The notes under the pieces were generated by a model. That model made no database searches. It worked only from the letters and a program-made list of their open reading frames with translations, and was not told the DNA's origin. The position numbers and the translations under genes were made by a program. Shown one piece after another: positions 27,813 to 36,488 of a DNA stretch of 64,000 nucleotides. How positions within the stretch are numbered: position 1 is the first letter of the stretch; each line of letters starts with the position of its first letter. The DNA is taken from positions 62,001 through 126,000 of the forward strand of contig JADJZY010000008.1 of assembly GCA_016715505.1 (NCBI GenBank), read 5' to 3'. Source of the DNA: Bacteroidota bacterium (GTDB taxonomy: Bacteria; Bacteroidota; Bacteroidia; Chitinophagales; Chitinophagaceae).

Positions 27813-27912
27813 TAGGGCTTGCTGATTAACTTGAAAATGTGGTTTGGGGGGAGAGGCTTCCCGTCCAGCACACCCCCTTGATTTGAGCCTATGAGATAAT
27901 CAACAAGCCCTA
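27813..27912. repeat. 100-bp element bounded by 16-bp imperfect inverted repeats
   Basis: TAGGGCTTGCTGATTA at 27813-27828 and TAATCAACAAGCCCTA at 27897-27912 are inverted copies with one mismatch, 68 bp apart. The interior is GC-richer than its surroundings, with runs of G and C and an inner GGGA/TCCC hairpin. No T-tract follows on either strand. It lies between two convergent genes. It could be a miniature inverted-repeat transposable element, a terminal-repeat remnant of an insertion sequence, or a structured RNA/bidirectional terminator. Confidence 0.55.
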
Positions 27913-27998
27913 AATAGGCGCTGAAAAAATCTTACTGGTGTTGTAATAATGAATATTTTTTTCAACCGAGCAATTACACGTCTAAAAACTCCTACCCT

Positions 27999-28676
27999 TT
28001 AGAACCCATATCCCAATGTGAGGTAAGTATATGTATTATGCGTTTTGTCCTTAAAATTATCACTGGCTTTAGTAACGCTTTGTAGTCCATATGCCACAAA
28101 CCATTGAAGCTTGAGATACTTTCGAATCTGATATTTTAATCCGATATTCAGACCATAATCGACGGAATGAATTTGGGCACTTTCATCGAATGCCCGATCA
28201 TCAATAGCAAACATTCCATTAAAACCGGCCTTTCCTTCTGTGAGCTGTCCCTTATTTGACCCTCGTAAGAGATATGAAAAATAGCCCCCGGCACCTACTG
28301 ACCATTGATTTCCCAGTTTGTAAAAAACAAAAATCGGCAAGCTCAAATATCGATTACTAAACTTCCCTTTTACTTTACCGGAAAAACTATCGATAGAGTC
28401 ACCGCTGACCACGATATAAGGATAGGCAACCGGACTTGTATATGAAGCTGTTTTTGAATCGAAATATAAACTGGCTTGCAGATCAAATTTACGCTTCAAA
28501 GAATAAACCGCGTACAGTCCAAGAACGGGATGCACACCGGGTTGTCCTTTGGCGCCTGGTACCATCTTCTCAGGAATTGGGGCGCCTGCATTCAGGCCAA
28601 CTTCCATACCATAATCCCATTGAGCAAACAAAGCAGCAGGCATCAATAATCCGAATAAACATGCCAAGAACTTCAT
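27999..28676 (-). CDS. Outer-membrane beta-barrel protein (PorT-like fold)
   Basis: 225 aa. Signal peptide MKFLACLFGLLMPAALFAQ, then strands alternating polar and aromatic residues: GMEVGLNAGAPIPE, PVLGLYAVYSLKRKFDLQASLYF, NRYLSLPIFVFYKLG, QWSVGAGGYFSYLLRG, LNIGLKYQIRKYLKLQWFVAYGL, ending with the aromatic YTYLTLGYGF. This is the common Bacteroidota 8-stranded barrel family (outer membrane protein beta-barrel domain). Function unknown. It begins 5 bp after the T9SS cargo gene on the same strand. Confidence 0.82.
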   Translation of the reverse strand: MKFLACLFGLLMPAALFAQWDYGMEVGLNAGAPIPEKMVPGAKGQPGVHPVLGLYAVYSLKRKFDLQASLYFDSKTASYTSPVAYPYIVVSGDSIDSFSGKVKGKFSNRYLSLPIFVFYKLGNQWSVGAGGYFSYLLRGSNKGQLTEGKAGFNGMFAIDDRAFDESAQIHSVDYGLNIGLKYQIRKYLKLQWFVAYGLQSVTKASDNFKDKTHNTYTYLTLGYGF

Positions 28677-28681
28677 ATTCT

Positions 28682-29593
28682 CTAGAATTTATAAATGCTT
28701 TGTTGGTGAACGATTTGCATTTTTGAATCAACGGCACACAATTTATAAACCCCTGTTTGTAATTCAGATAAAGAAATTTGAGGTAAACGACTGCTGCGGA
28801 CCAACTGCCCCGTCATCGTATAAATTTGATAGGTCAAATCCATTCTGGTCGTTTGAATAAATAAGAAATCATTCGTTGGATTGGGGTAACAATTGAGCAC
28901 AGGAATTTCTTTGCTTGTTTCGAGCGAATTGGCACCGTAATCGAAAACCACATCATCGACCCACAAGGAACTCCCTACCTGACCAACACCTTGTTCAGCA
29001 CCTGCGCTGGCCGAAAACACAACGGTGATGCTGTCCGGAACATCACTAGAACTATAATTAATGACCAAGTTAAAAGGCGTATACGCATTGACTGCTGAGT
29101 AATCTCGCTTCTCAATAAACCCGACAACATCCCTGGTATTCGTGGTGCTGTTCCATTTCGTTAACTTAACGTAGATGGAAGACGAGTCGCCATTTACCGG
29201 GGCATATTTATACCAACCCTTCATGGCTATTGGCCGACCGGTGAATGGCACACCCAATTCAGGAACCGGTGCCAATGGTATGGTGGTGTTTAAAAAACCG
29301 GTGAATAAAGTAGCACCAACAAAATTACCGACGATGGTCCTGGATTTCATGAGGGCCGCAAAACTTCCACCATGTGCATCCGTACTTTTCTGAACAATAG
29401 AAGTAGAAGGATTTCCAAAAATTAAATCCATGGCATAGTTGGGTGTTGCCCAGATAGTTGATGGAGTTGGATCTTCGTATCTTCCTGAACTGGAGAGAAC
29501 CCAACTCTCAAAATCCAAATTCGGCAAGCTTGTTTGCGAAAAACCGGAAAGATTAAGCAAACATAAAAAGATCATTTTTGAAATTCGGGACAT
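28682..29593 (-). CDS. Secreted protein with T9SS type A sorting domain
   Basis: 303 aa. Signal peptide to about SGFSQ, then a jelly-roll-like domain: SLPNLDFESWV opening, GWYKYAPVNGDSSSIYVKLTKW and a late GSSLWVDDVVFDYG. This is the pattern of PCMD/carbohydrate-binding-like domains. The C-terminus is a type A sorting signal: NCYPNPTNDFLFIQT...YQIYTMTGQLV...LQTGVYKLCAVDS. It would be exported across the outer membrane and anchored or released. Binding partner unknown. Confidence 0.85.
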   Translation of the reverse strand: MSRISKMIFLCLLNLSGFSQTSLPNLDFESWVLSSSGRYEDPTPSTIWATPNYAMDLIFGNPSTSIVQKSTDAHGGSFAALMKSRTIVGNFVGATLFTGFLNTTIPLAPVPELGVPFTGRPIAMKGWYKYAPVNGDSSSIYVKLTKWNSTTNTRDVVGFIEKRDYSAVNAYTPFNLVINYSSSDVPDSITVVFSASAGAEQGVGQVGSSLWVDDVVFDYGANSLETSKEIPVLNCYPNPTNDFLFIQTTRMDLTYQIYTMTGQLVRSSRLPQISLSELQTGVYKLCAVDSKMQIVHQQSIYKF

Positions 29594-29608
29594 ATACTAG
29601 ATTTCTTT

Positions 29609-29616
29609 CAAAGATA
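29609..29616 (-). promoter_or_regulatory. TAnnTTTG promoter box for the T9SS cargo/barrel pair
   Basis: TATCTTTG on the minus strand, 15 nt before the ATG at 29593. Confidence 0.45.
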
Positions 29617-30215
29617 AGAGATTCTGTTAGATCCGTATCATGTTGAGTAATCGGTGTATCCTAATTTTGTCTTGAAGGAATGGTTTTTATTTTCATTTTT
29701 TACCACATGTAACCCAGCTGTGTTCTTTAAAAAATCTCGACAGGGATGGCATATCTGCATATACAATGAACTTTAAAAGGCAAATATTCAGTTTTTCTAA
29801 ACATCCGTATTTTAATCATCACAGCAGGCTATTTCGGCTTAGTTTCGTTCATTAAAATGAGCCAAATACTAAAAGAATGGAGTGCTGACTATAAATTAAT
29901 CATTGCCACATACCTTATTCCATGCTTTTTAAAACTGAAGCGGTTTTTTGTTCAAACATGGGTTTGAATTTGATTTTTTAACCTGTTATTTTTCATAGAA
30001 CACAAGAGAAGTCTGCTTGACTATTCCCACATCATATCAACGAATTTTAGCTGTTTTATACCCTTAAAACAGGGGCATTTTTCACAATCTTGTCGAGTTA
30101 TCCACATTTTAATCAATAAAAAATATCAGTTTCCAACATCCTAAGGAAGCTCCAAAGTAATCGACATAAATCAGGTGAAAGCAAACTATATTCACGCTCC
30201 AAAAAAAATTGAATT
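29617..30215. other. 600-bp region upstream of smc with no recognised gene
   Basis: The longest plus-strand frames are about 30-36 codons (ATG at 29766 and 29857) and resemble nothing known. At 30051-30072 an 8-bp hairpin CTGTTTTA/TAAAACAG is followed by GGGCATTTTT, a weak terminator-like structure pointing toward smc. A single exact DnaA-box-like TTATCCACA lies at 30098-30106. One box is too little to claim an origin. Confidence 0.4.
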
Positions 30216-33200
30216 GTGCGATTGAAGTCATTAGAAATTAAAGGATTTAAGAGTTTTGCAGATAAGACATTTATCAATCTGGATAACCAAATTACAGGAA
30301 TTGTTGGCCCCAACGGCTGTGGCAAATCAAATATTGTTGATGCCATCCGCTGGGTCATTGGTGAACATAAAATAAAAACATTGAGATCAGATAATCTCGA
30401 GGATTTGATTTTTAACGGTTCCAAAACCCGAAATGGTTCCGGACTTGCAGAAGTGTCACTCACATTTGAAAACACCAAAAACCTATTACCGACGGATTTT
30501 AATACGGTCACCATTTCCCGTAAATTTTATAAAAATGGTGAAAGTGAATACCGATTAAATGATGTGACTTGCCGGCTGAAGGATATCACCAATCTTTTCT
30601 GGATACAGGTGTCACCTCCGATAGCTATTCCATTATCGAATTAGGGATGGTAGACGATATCATCAAAGATAAAGAGAACAGCCGACGTAGAATGTTGGAA
30701 CAAGCTGCCGGAATTTCAATCTACAAAACCCGTAAGAAGGAAGCCAAATTAAAACTCGATGCCACGGAACAAGACTTAAACCGTATCGAGGATTTACTTT
30801 TCGAAATATCCAATAATCTGCGAACCTTGGAGAGCCAGGCCAAAAAAGCCGAGAAGTATCATCAAATTAAAAATGAGTATAAAAATGCGAGTGTTGAATT
30901 TGTAAAAGCCTCTTTGGAAGATTTTAATTCCACCTATCAAACACTCAGTAGCCAGCAGCAACAAGAACTTGATGCCATTCTTTCCTTGGAAACAGAAATC
31001 AGTAAAGAAGGTGCGGAGCTTGAAGCTCAAAAATTAGACTTAAGTAAACGCGAAGAAGAATTACATGTTCTGCAAAAAGCCTTCAATGAAATTGTTCATG
31101 AATTGCGGAACCTGGAAAATAACAAAAACCTATCCAGTCAGAAAATTCAACATCTTCATGAGTTAATCGGCAATATCACAAAAAGTATTACTGAGGCAGA
31201 AACCCAAAGTGCATTGTTAGCCAAAGCCACTGAAGAAGCGCAAAATAAATTAGTTACTGAAGAAGAAACCCTGCAAACCTTTAAATCCAAATTGGAAGAA
31301 TTGCGATTGGATTTAGATGAGAAAAGGAATACCTATGATCAACAGAAATCAGATTTAGATCAACTGCGAAATCAACATCAGCAATTACAGGTACAGCAAT
31401 TTGAAGCAGAGAAAAAAGTGGCCATTGCTGAAAATAATATTAACAATCAGCAGCGATCTATCCATCAATTGGAGGAGGAGAACAAGAACAGACAACATGA
31501 AATTCAGAAACAAAATGAATTAAAAGATAATCTGCTTCAAATCAGTGAAACCAAAAGCAGTGAATTAAATGAAGCCATTCGAAAACAGGAAGAAGCCACT
31601 GAAAAATTACTTGCAAGCCAGGCAGCTTTGGAAGAACTCCGGGTTAGTTTATTTGAAGAAAATCGTAAACAAGATTCCAAACAGAACGAATATAATCTAT
31701 TAAAATCATTGGTAGATAGCCTGGAAGGTTACCCGGATAGTATCAAATACTTGTCAAAGAATCCCCAATGGAAAAATGACAGCCAACTGCTATCAGAACT
31801 CTTCAATGTTCAGGATGAATACAGAACTTGTATTGAGGGCTATCTGGATAAATACCTCAACTATTATGTAACAGATACCGCAGAACAAGCGTATCAGGCC
31901 ATTGCATTACTTCAAACTGAGAAAAAAGGAAAAGCCGGATTTTTTATTCTTTCCGAAATCGATGCGAAGTCGCCGGTCGCGGAAAAACCTGCATCCGGAA
32001 TTTCGGCATTAGAAGTCATTCAATGTGAATCTAAGTATCAGGCTATCCTCGACTATTTATTACACAATGTTTATATCACGGAGGATTTACGAATTGCCAA
32101 TCCGGGTAAAGCAGTATTATTACAAAAAGATGGAACAGGATTCAAAACCGGCAAAAGAATCGTTGGCGGGTCGGTAGGTGTTTTTGAAGGCAACAAAATT
32201 GGCCGTACTCAACGTTTGGAGAAACTGAAAAACGATATAGATGTTCTCAATCAATCGGCTGCGGCACTAAAACTTAAAATCAGCGAAACCCAAAATCTGA
32301 TTGTCGGATTTAATCAGGAAGTTAAAAACGATCAAATCAACAAGATTCGGGAAGAATTAAACAGGGCTCAAAATCAGGTCGTACAAATTGAACACCGTAT
32401 TGAAAACTATCTCAATCAAACGGACGCATCGGCAAAAAGAATTGAAGAGTTGAGCAAGCAATTGGAGCAAACCAAACAGTCCATTGCGGATACCCAAAAG
32501 TTGCATCAGGACATGAAACAACAAATGACTTTGGCATTTGATCAGTTACAGCAAAGTCAGGCAAAATTTTCCGGTGCAGAAGCAGCTTATAATAAATCCA
32601 ACGAAGAATACAATCAACATAATATTATCATTGCCCGACAGCAAAGTCGCATCAACGAAATCAATGCAGAACGACAAATTCGGCAACAACAAATTGAAGA
32701 GCTTTCCGGAAAAGTGACTCAGTCAGGCAATCAATTACAGGAAACCAAACAACTTCTTGTAAGCACAGAAAACCAATTGAAAGAAATTGAAGAGAAACTC
32801 TACGCTGCCATGCAGAACAAAGAGCATTCAGAAAAAAATCTGAATGAAAAAGACAGATCATTCTACGTTTTCAGAAATGAAATCAATGAAAAGGAACAAG
32901 TATTAAACAAAAAAAGACGTACCAAAGAACAAAGCGAAACCCAATTAACTGCAATCAAGGATAAGCTGACCGAAATGAAATTGCAGTTAACTTCAATGAA
33001 AGAGCGACTGCATGTTGAATTTAAAATTGACCTCGATGAAGTCTTAAAACAACCGCGCGTTGGCGAAGAAAGTATCGAGCTCTTGAATGCAGAAGTGGAC
33101 CGCTTAAAAAAACGAATCGAAAACCTAGGTGAAGTGAATCCAATGGCCGTGGAAGCATTCCGCGAAATGAAAGGTCGTCATGATTTTATTCAGGAACAAA

Positions 33201-33730
33201 AAGCGGATTTAAATAATGCCAAAGAAAGTCTTTTAAAAACGATTGAAGAAGTGGAAGCCACTGCCAATCAGAAATTCAAAGAAACTTTTGACCGTGTAAA
33301 AGAGAATTTTAAAAATGTATTTCACGCACTCTTTACCCAGGATGATATGTGCGACATGAAATTGGTTGACCCTGAAAATTTAGCAGATACAACCATTGAA
33401 ATTTATGCGCAACCGAAAGGCAAAAAGCCAAGTACCATTACGCAATTATCAGGTGGTGAGAAAACACTTACATCAGCCGCATTCCTTTTTGCCATTTATT
33501 TGATCAAGCCTGCTCCATTTTGCGTACTGGATGAGGTAGATGCACCATTGGATGACGCGAACGTTGGTAAATTCACCAATATGATTCGTAAATTCTCCGA
33601 CAACTCTCAGTTCATTATTGTTACCCATAACAAACAAACAATGGCTAGTGTGGATGTCATTTATGGTGTTACGATGCAGGAAGCAGGCGTTAGTAAATTG
33701 GTGCCGGTAGATTTTCGTAGTTTAAATTAA
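30216..33730 (+). CDS. smc: Chromosome segregation protein SMC, one frameshift
   Basis: Condensin-like ATPase, about 1170 aa. GTG start with RLKSLEIKGFKSFAD and Walker A VGPNGCGKSN; then the frame breaks at about 30594-30600 (LKDITNLF | LDTGVTSDSYSIIELG), explained by one missing T. Downstream are a long coiled coil, a hinge region around residues 500-670 with GGSVGVFEGNKIG, the returning coiled coil, the signature LSGGEKTLTSAAFLFAIY and Walker B FCVLDEVDAPLDDANV. All ATPase motifs are intact, so I infer a consensus error, not a dead gene. Confidence 0.93.
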
Positions 33731-33983
33731 GGATGTCTGCTTAAAGGTTGTATGAGAAGAAAAGTCTTGAACTGAACTTTTCTTAACCATGAATCCATTT
33801 GAGCGTATCGCTCTGCTCATTTCAAATTCTCGAATTTATTGATCGGATTGGCCATGCCTAATTTGGCTTGAAAATGGATGATTCAGCTTATTTTGTCTGA
33901 TTCACCTCAAAAAAACGCCATTAACCACATTGAATTCAACCAAATTAAAAAGAAATCCGTCTTTTATATAAAAATACGCAAAC

Positions 33984-34724
33984 ATGAAAAAAATTTTCCT
34001 CATTGCCGGCATGATCGGCCTATTTCAACAAGCAGAAGCCCAATGGGTTGCCGATGGCACTCAAATTTCTTCGACGTTTACCATGACCGACCTCAATGGT
34101 ACAACCCATGATGCATTTACTTTGTTCAATCAAGGCAAACATTTAGTCATCGATTTCTCTGCAACATGGTGTGGCCCTTGCTTTACTTATCATCAATCTA
34201 AAGTTTTGGATTATTATTATGACAAATATGGCCCAACCGGAACTGCTGTAAAAGACGCACAAGTTATTTTCTATGAAGTAGACCCGTCAACTACATTGGC
34301 CGATTTACAAGGAACCGGTGGTAATACCCAAGGAGATTGGTTAACAGGAACCACTCATCCGGTTTGTAACCCTTCGAGTGCTTCTTCGGTGGTTAGTAAA
34401 TTTTTGACGCCGGGCACTACAAGCTATGGTGTTCCTGCTGTATTTGTGGTGTGTAAAGATAAAAAGCTCTACAAAATCAGCACCGGAATCACCACTGAAT
34501 CAGGATTAAGAAATACGATTGCTTCAAAATGTGGAGTTGCTCCATTGAGCAATGATGAAATCTTGGATGAGAATTTTTCGTATGAATTATTTCCTAATCC
34601 AGCCGGACAATTAGCAACCTTGCGTTTAAATCTTGACAAACAGTCAACCGTGTCTTATATCATTACAAAAAGTATTAAATACCCGTTTATCGGTATCACA
34701 TTAGTGTTGTTTTTTGAAATGTAA
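33984..34724 (+). CDS. Secreted thioredoxin-fold protein with truncated sorting domain
   Basis: 246 aa. Signal peptide MKKIFLIAGMIGLFQQAEAQ. A TlpA/thioredoxin-like domain has VIDFSATWCGPCFTYHQ, with the redox CGPC near residue 65, and a cis-Pro region GVPAVFV. The tail starts like a T9SS type A signal (FSYELFPNPAGQLATLRLNLD) but after VSYIIT it departs into KSIKYPFIGITLVLFFEM and stops, some 40-50 residues short. Neither other frame restores the domain before the terminator, so a deletion or replacement is more likely than an indel. Confidence 0.8.
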   Translation: MKKIFLIAGMIGLFQQAEAQWVADGTQISSTFTMTDLNGTTHDAFTLFNQGKHLVIDFSATWCGPCFTYHQSKVLDYYYDKYGPTGTAVKDAQVIFYEVDPSTTLADLQGTGGNTQGDWLTGTTHPVCNPSSASSVVSKFLTPGTTSYGVPAVFVVCKDKKLYKISTGITTESGLRNTIASKCGVAPLSNDEILDENFSYELFPNPAGQLATLRLNLDKQSTVSYIITKSIKYPFIGITLVLFFEM

Positions 34725-34757
34725 AAAGATCTTCCCTTCTGGGGAAGATTTTTTTTT
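34725..34757 (+). terminator. Rho-independent terminator after the thioredoxin-like gene
   Basis: ATCTTCCC / GGGAAGAT stem with a 5-nt loop followed by nine T. The hairpin begins 5 bp after the stop codon. Confidence 0.85.
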
Positions 34758-34809
34758 GTGCCTGACAATATTCACTCACAGAAAAACGTTGATAGATTGA
34801 AAAAGTATC

Positions 34810-35175
34810 ATGAATAAATCGTTTATTAAACACAATTTTGTAGAATTACTTTGGTGTACTTTAATCCTGTTTTTGAACCTCAAGGATGATGACTTTTGGT
34901 TTTTAGTTCCGGTCTTTTGTATTTTAACCATGCTCATTCTACGCCCCTCTCAATTTCTAGGCCTTTTGGTATCTGCCATTTTTATGCTGGCAAGTATCTT
35001 CCTTTTAATTGCCTGGATTTCTGAACTAAATGAGTTCCATACCATAAACCATCCGGCTTCGGCTTTATTCGCCGGGGGAGCTGGAATATTGATTCTGATG
35101 CTGAGTAGTGCTGTATTGCTCTTTAAGAAATATGTAAAGAGCAACTTTATTCACACCCGCTTACTATGGAAATAA
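34810..35175 (+). CDS. Small multi-pass membrane protein, unknown function
   Basis: 121 aa. Three or four hydrophobic segments: FWFLVPVFCILTMLILRP, FLGLLVSAIFMLASIFLLIAW and ALFAGGAGILILMLSSAVLLF, with a basic C-terminal tail KKYVKSNFIHTRLLWK. No family recognised. It is preceded by a terminator and 52 bp, so it is probably a single-gene unit. Nothing is recognised in the 108 bp that follow, apart from a near-match to a DnaA box. Confidence 0.55.
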   Translation: MNKSFIKHNFVELLWCTLILFLNLKDDDFWFLVPVFCILTMLILRPSQFLGLLVSAIFMLASIFLLIAWISELNEFHTINHPASALFAGGAGILILMLSSAVLLFKKYVKSNFIHTRLLWK

Positions 35176-35283
35176 TTTAAATCATATGCACTAGTTTGGA
35201 TATGTTTTATCACTACCAAATTGACAATGGTATACAAGAAAATTCTGCTTAATCAAGCAACGCAACTTAGCCGTGGATAAGTG

Positions 35284-35826
35284 TTATATTTTATTCAAGA
35301 GAATACTACACTGTTCTGTAGTATGATTCAAAGAGTCTCTGTTCTTAAGATTTACATTGATAAACCCACCTGAAAGATTTCCATCCCCACTTAAATAAAA
35401 ATTGCCGCAAGTATTTTGCAGAGGAATAATGAAAGATGTTTTTTCCGGATTAATTTCTGCGGTGATTGTTGCACCCGAACAAAACTTACCTAGATTCGTT
35501 AATTTTATTTTCCATGCAAAATCGGGAACAGGATTGATCAACACATTGTAAAAAATTCCATTCTGGCAAATGTCAGATGCCTGAAAACTTCCAACAAATT
35601 TATCGCTCCATTTGATGGTGCATTTTTCGCCCTCAAAACCTTGTGTACATTTACATTGGCCATCCAGGCAGGCACCTCCATTAAAACAGATAACATTATC
35701 GCAAGGACGCACCAGAGTAGTGTCGTTGTATTTAATATCTTTATCACAAGCAGTAAAAAGAGCCATTCCAAAAACAAGCGAGACGATTAATGCTGTGGAG
35801 CAAATCGTTTTAATCTGATTCATCAT
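35284..35826 (-). CDS. EGF-like domain lipoprotein
   Basis: 180 aa. Lipoprotein signal with cleavage before Cys in ALFTACDKD, then one EGF-like module with six cysteines: CDNVICFNGGACLDGQCKC and GFEGEKC. A beta-rich C-terminal domain follows (about 75-180, SDKFVGSFQASDIC...). It has the same size and layout as the lipoprotein at 51717, so the two are paralogues. The location is probably the outer membrane. Function unknown. Confidence 0.78.
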   Translation of the reverse strand: MMNQIKTICSTALIVSLVFGMALFTACDKDIKYNDTTLVRPCDNVICFNGGACLDGQCKCTQGFEGEKCTIKWSDKFVGSFQASDICQNGIFYNVLINPVPDFAWKIKLTNLGKFCSGATITAEINPEKTSFIIPLQNTCGNFYLSGDGNLSGGFINVNLKNRDSLNHTTEQCSILLNKI

Positions 35827-35835
35827 ACGTTAAAG

Positions 35836-35874
35836 TTAAAAAAAATCCCAAAAACAGAAAACTATTTTTGGGAT
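35836..35874 (-). terminator. Rho-independent terminator after the 2TM protein
   Basis: 10-bp stem ATCCCAAAAA / TTTTTGGGAT, followed on the minus strand by a T-run. It separates the 2TM gene from the EGF-like lipoprotein gene. Confidence 0.8.
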
Positions 35875-35893
35875 GCTCTAGTATTGTTCTATT

Positions 35894-36148
35894 TTAATTC
35901 TGTGTCTGTCGAATATAGTCTTCATTTCCAGCATCCTCATAATTGGTATAAACGGCAGCCCAATGCCCGATGAGTGATAAAGCCCAAGCGGCTGTAATCC
36001 AACTGCCCCATGGATATACCCATTTTTCATTTGCTCCTTGTCCATAATACCAATAAGCCCAAAGAGCGGCATTGGCAATCAGGAATACGACAAAATGTAG
36101 AACAAAAGTACTTTTAGCTTTTGAAGTGGGTGCAATCCTATTTGGCAT
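35894..36148 (-). CDS. 2TM-domain small membrane protein
   Basis: 84 aa. Two hydrophobic segments (FVLHFVVFLIANAALWAYWYY and SWITAAWALSLIGHWAAVYT) joined by a Trp-rich turn with GANEKWVYPWGSW. This matches the 2TM domain (PF13239 type), in which Trp, Pro and a Gly-His pair are conserved. In other bacteria the domain is found alone or fused to LytTR or kinase domains. Role unknown. It has its own promoter box and terminator. Confidence 0.78.
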   Translation of the reverse strand: MPNRIAPTSKAKSTFVLHFVVFLIANAALWAYWYYGQGANEKWVYPWGSWITAAWALSLIGHWAAVYTNYEDAGNEDYIRQTQN

Positions 36149-36168
36149 GTTTATTCAATTTAACGATG

Positions 36169-36176
36169 CAAAGTTA
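36169..36176 (-). promoter_or_regulatory. TAnnTTTG promoter box for the 2TM gene
   Basis: TAACTTTG on the minus strand, 20 nt before the ATG. The 260 bp between here and the next terminator hold no recognised feature. Confidence 0.42.
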
Positions 36177-36440
36177 TACCAATTGTTTTTATTTTTCAGC
36201 GTATGAAAAAATAATTTTATGAAGGTCTATTTATCGTTAGAAAGAATCAGGCCAACTAGAATAACCCATTCTTTGATCAACTTTTCATATTCAAACCAAC
36301 AGTAGATAAAAAGGCATGTTTTTTCTATCCCGAAAGATGAGCTAAGTTACAAAGCAAGTGCAAATAGGTTTGGGTTTGTTCGTCGTTTGATGCCAACCGA
36401 AGGAAATGATGGATTCAATCAAGTGAAATGTATGATGTAT

Positions 36441-36467
36441 AAAAAAACTCCTGCAGAACAGGAGTTT
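36441..36467 (-). terminator. Rho-independent terminator after the 1007-aa T9SS protein
   Basis: AAACTCCTG / CAGGAGTTT stem with a 5-nt loop and a T-run on the minus strand, 22 bp past the stop codon. Confidence 0.8.
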
Positions 36468-36488
36468 AAAGAAATTTTTTGAGCTTAA

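Noticed and set aside
29766..29967. Two small ORFs (about 29 and 36 aa) upstream of smc
   Set aside because: Overlapping frames with no promoter box, no similarity recognised and no conserved layout.
30098..30106. DnaA-box-like TTATCCACA before smc, and near matches around 35268 and 8477
   Set aside because: Single scattered matches without a cluster, unwinding region or dnaA/dnaN neighbours do not support an origin.
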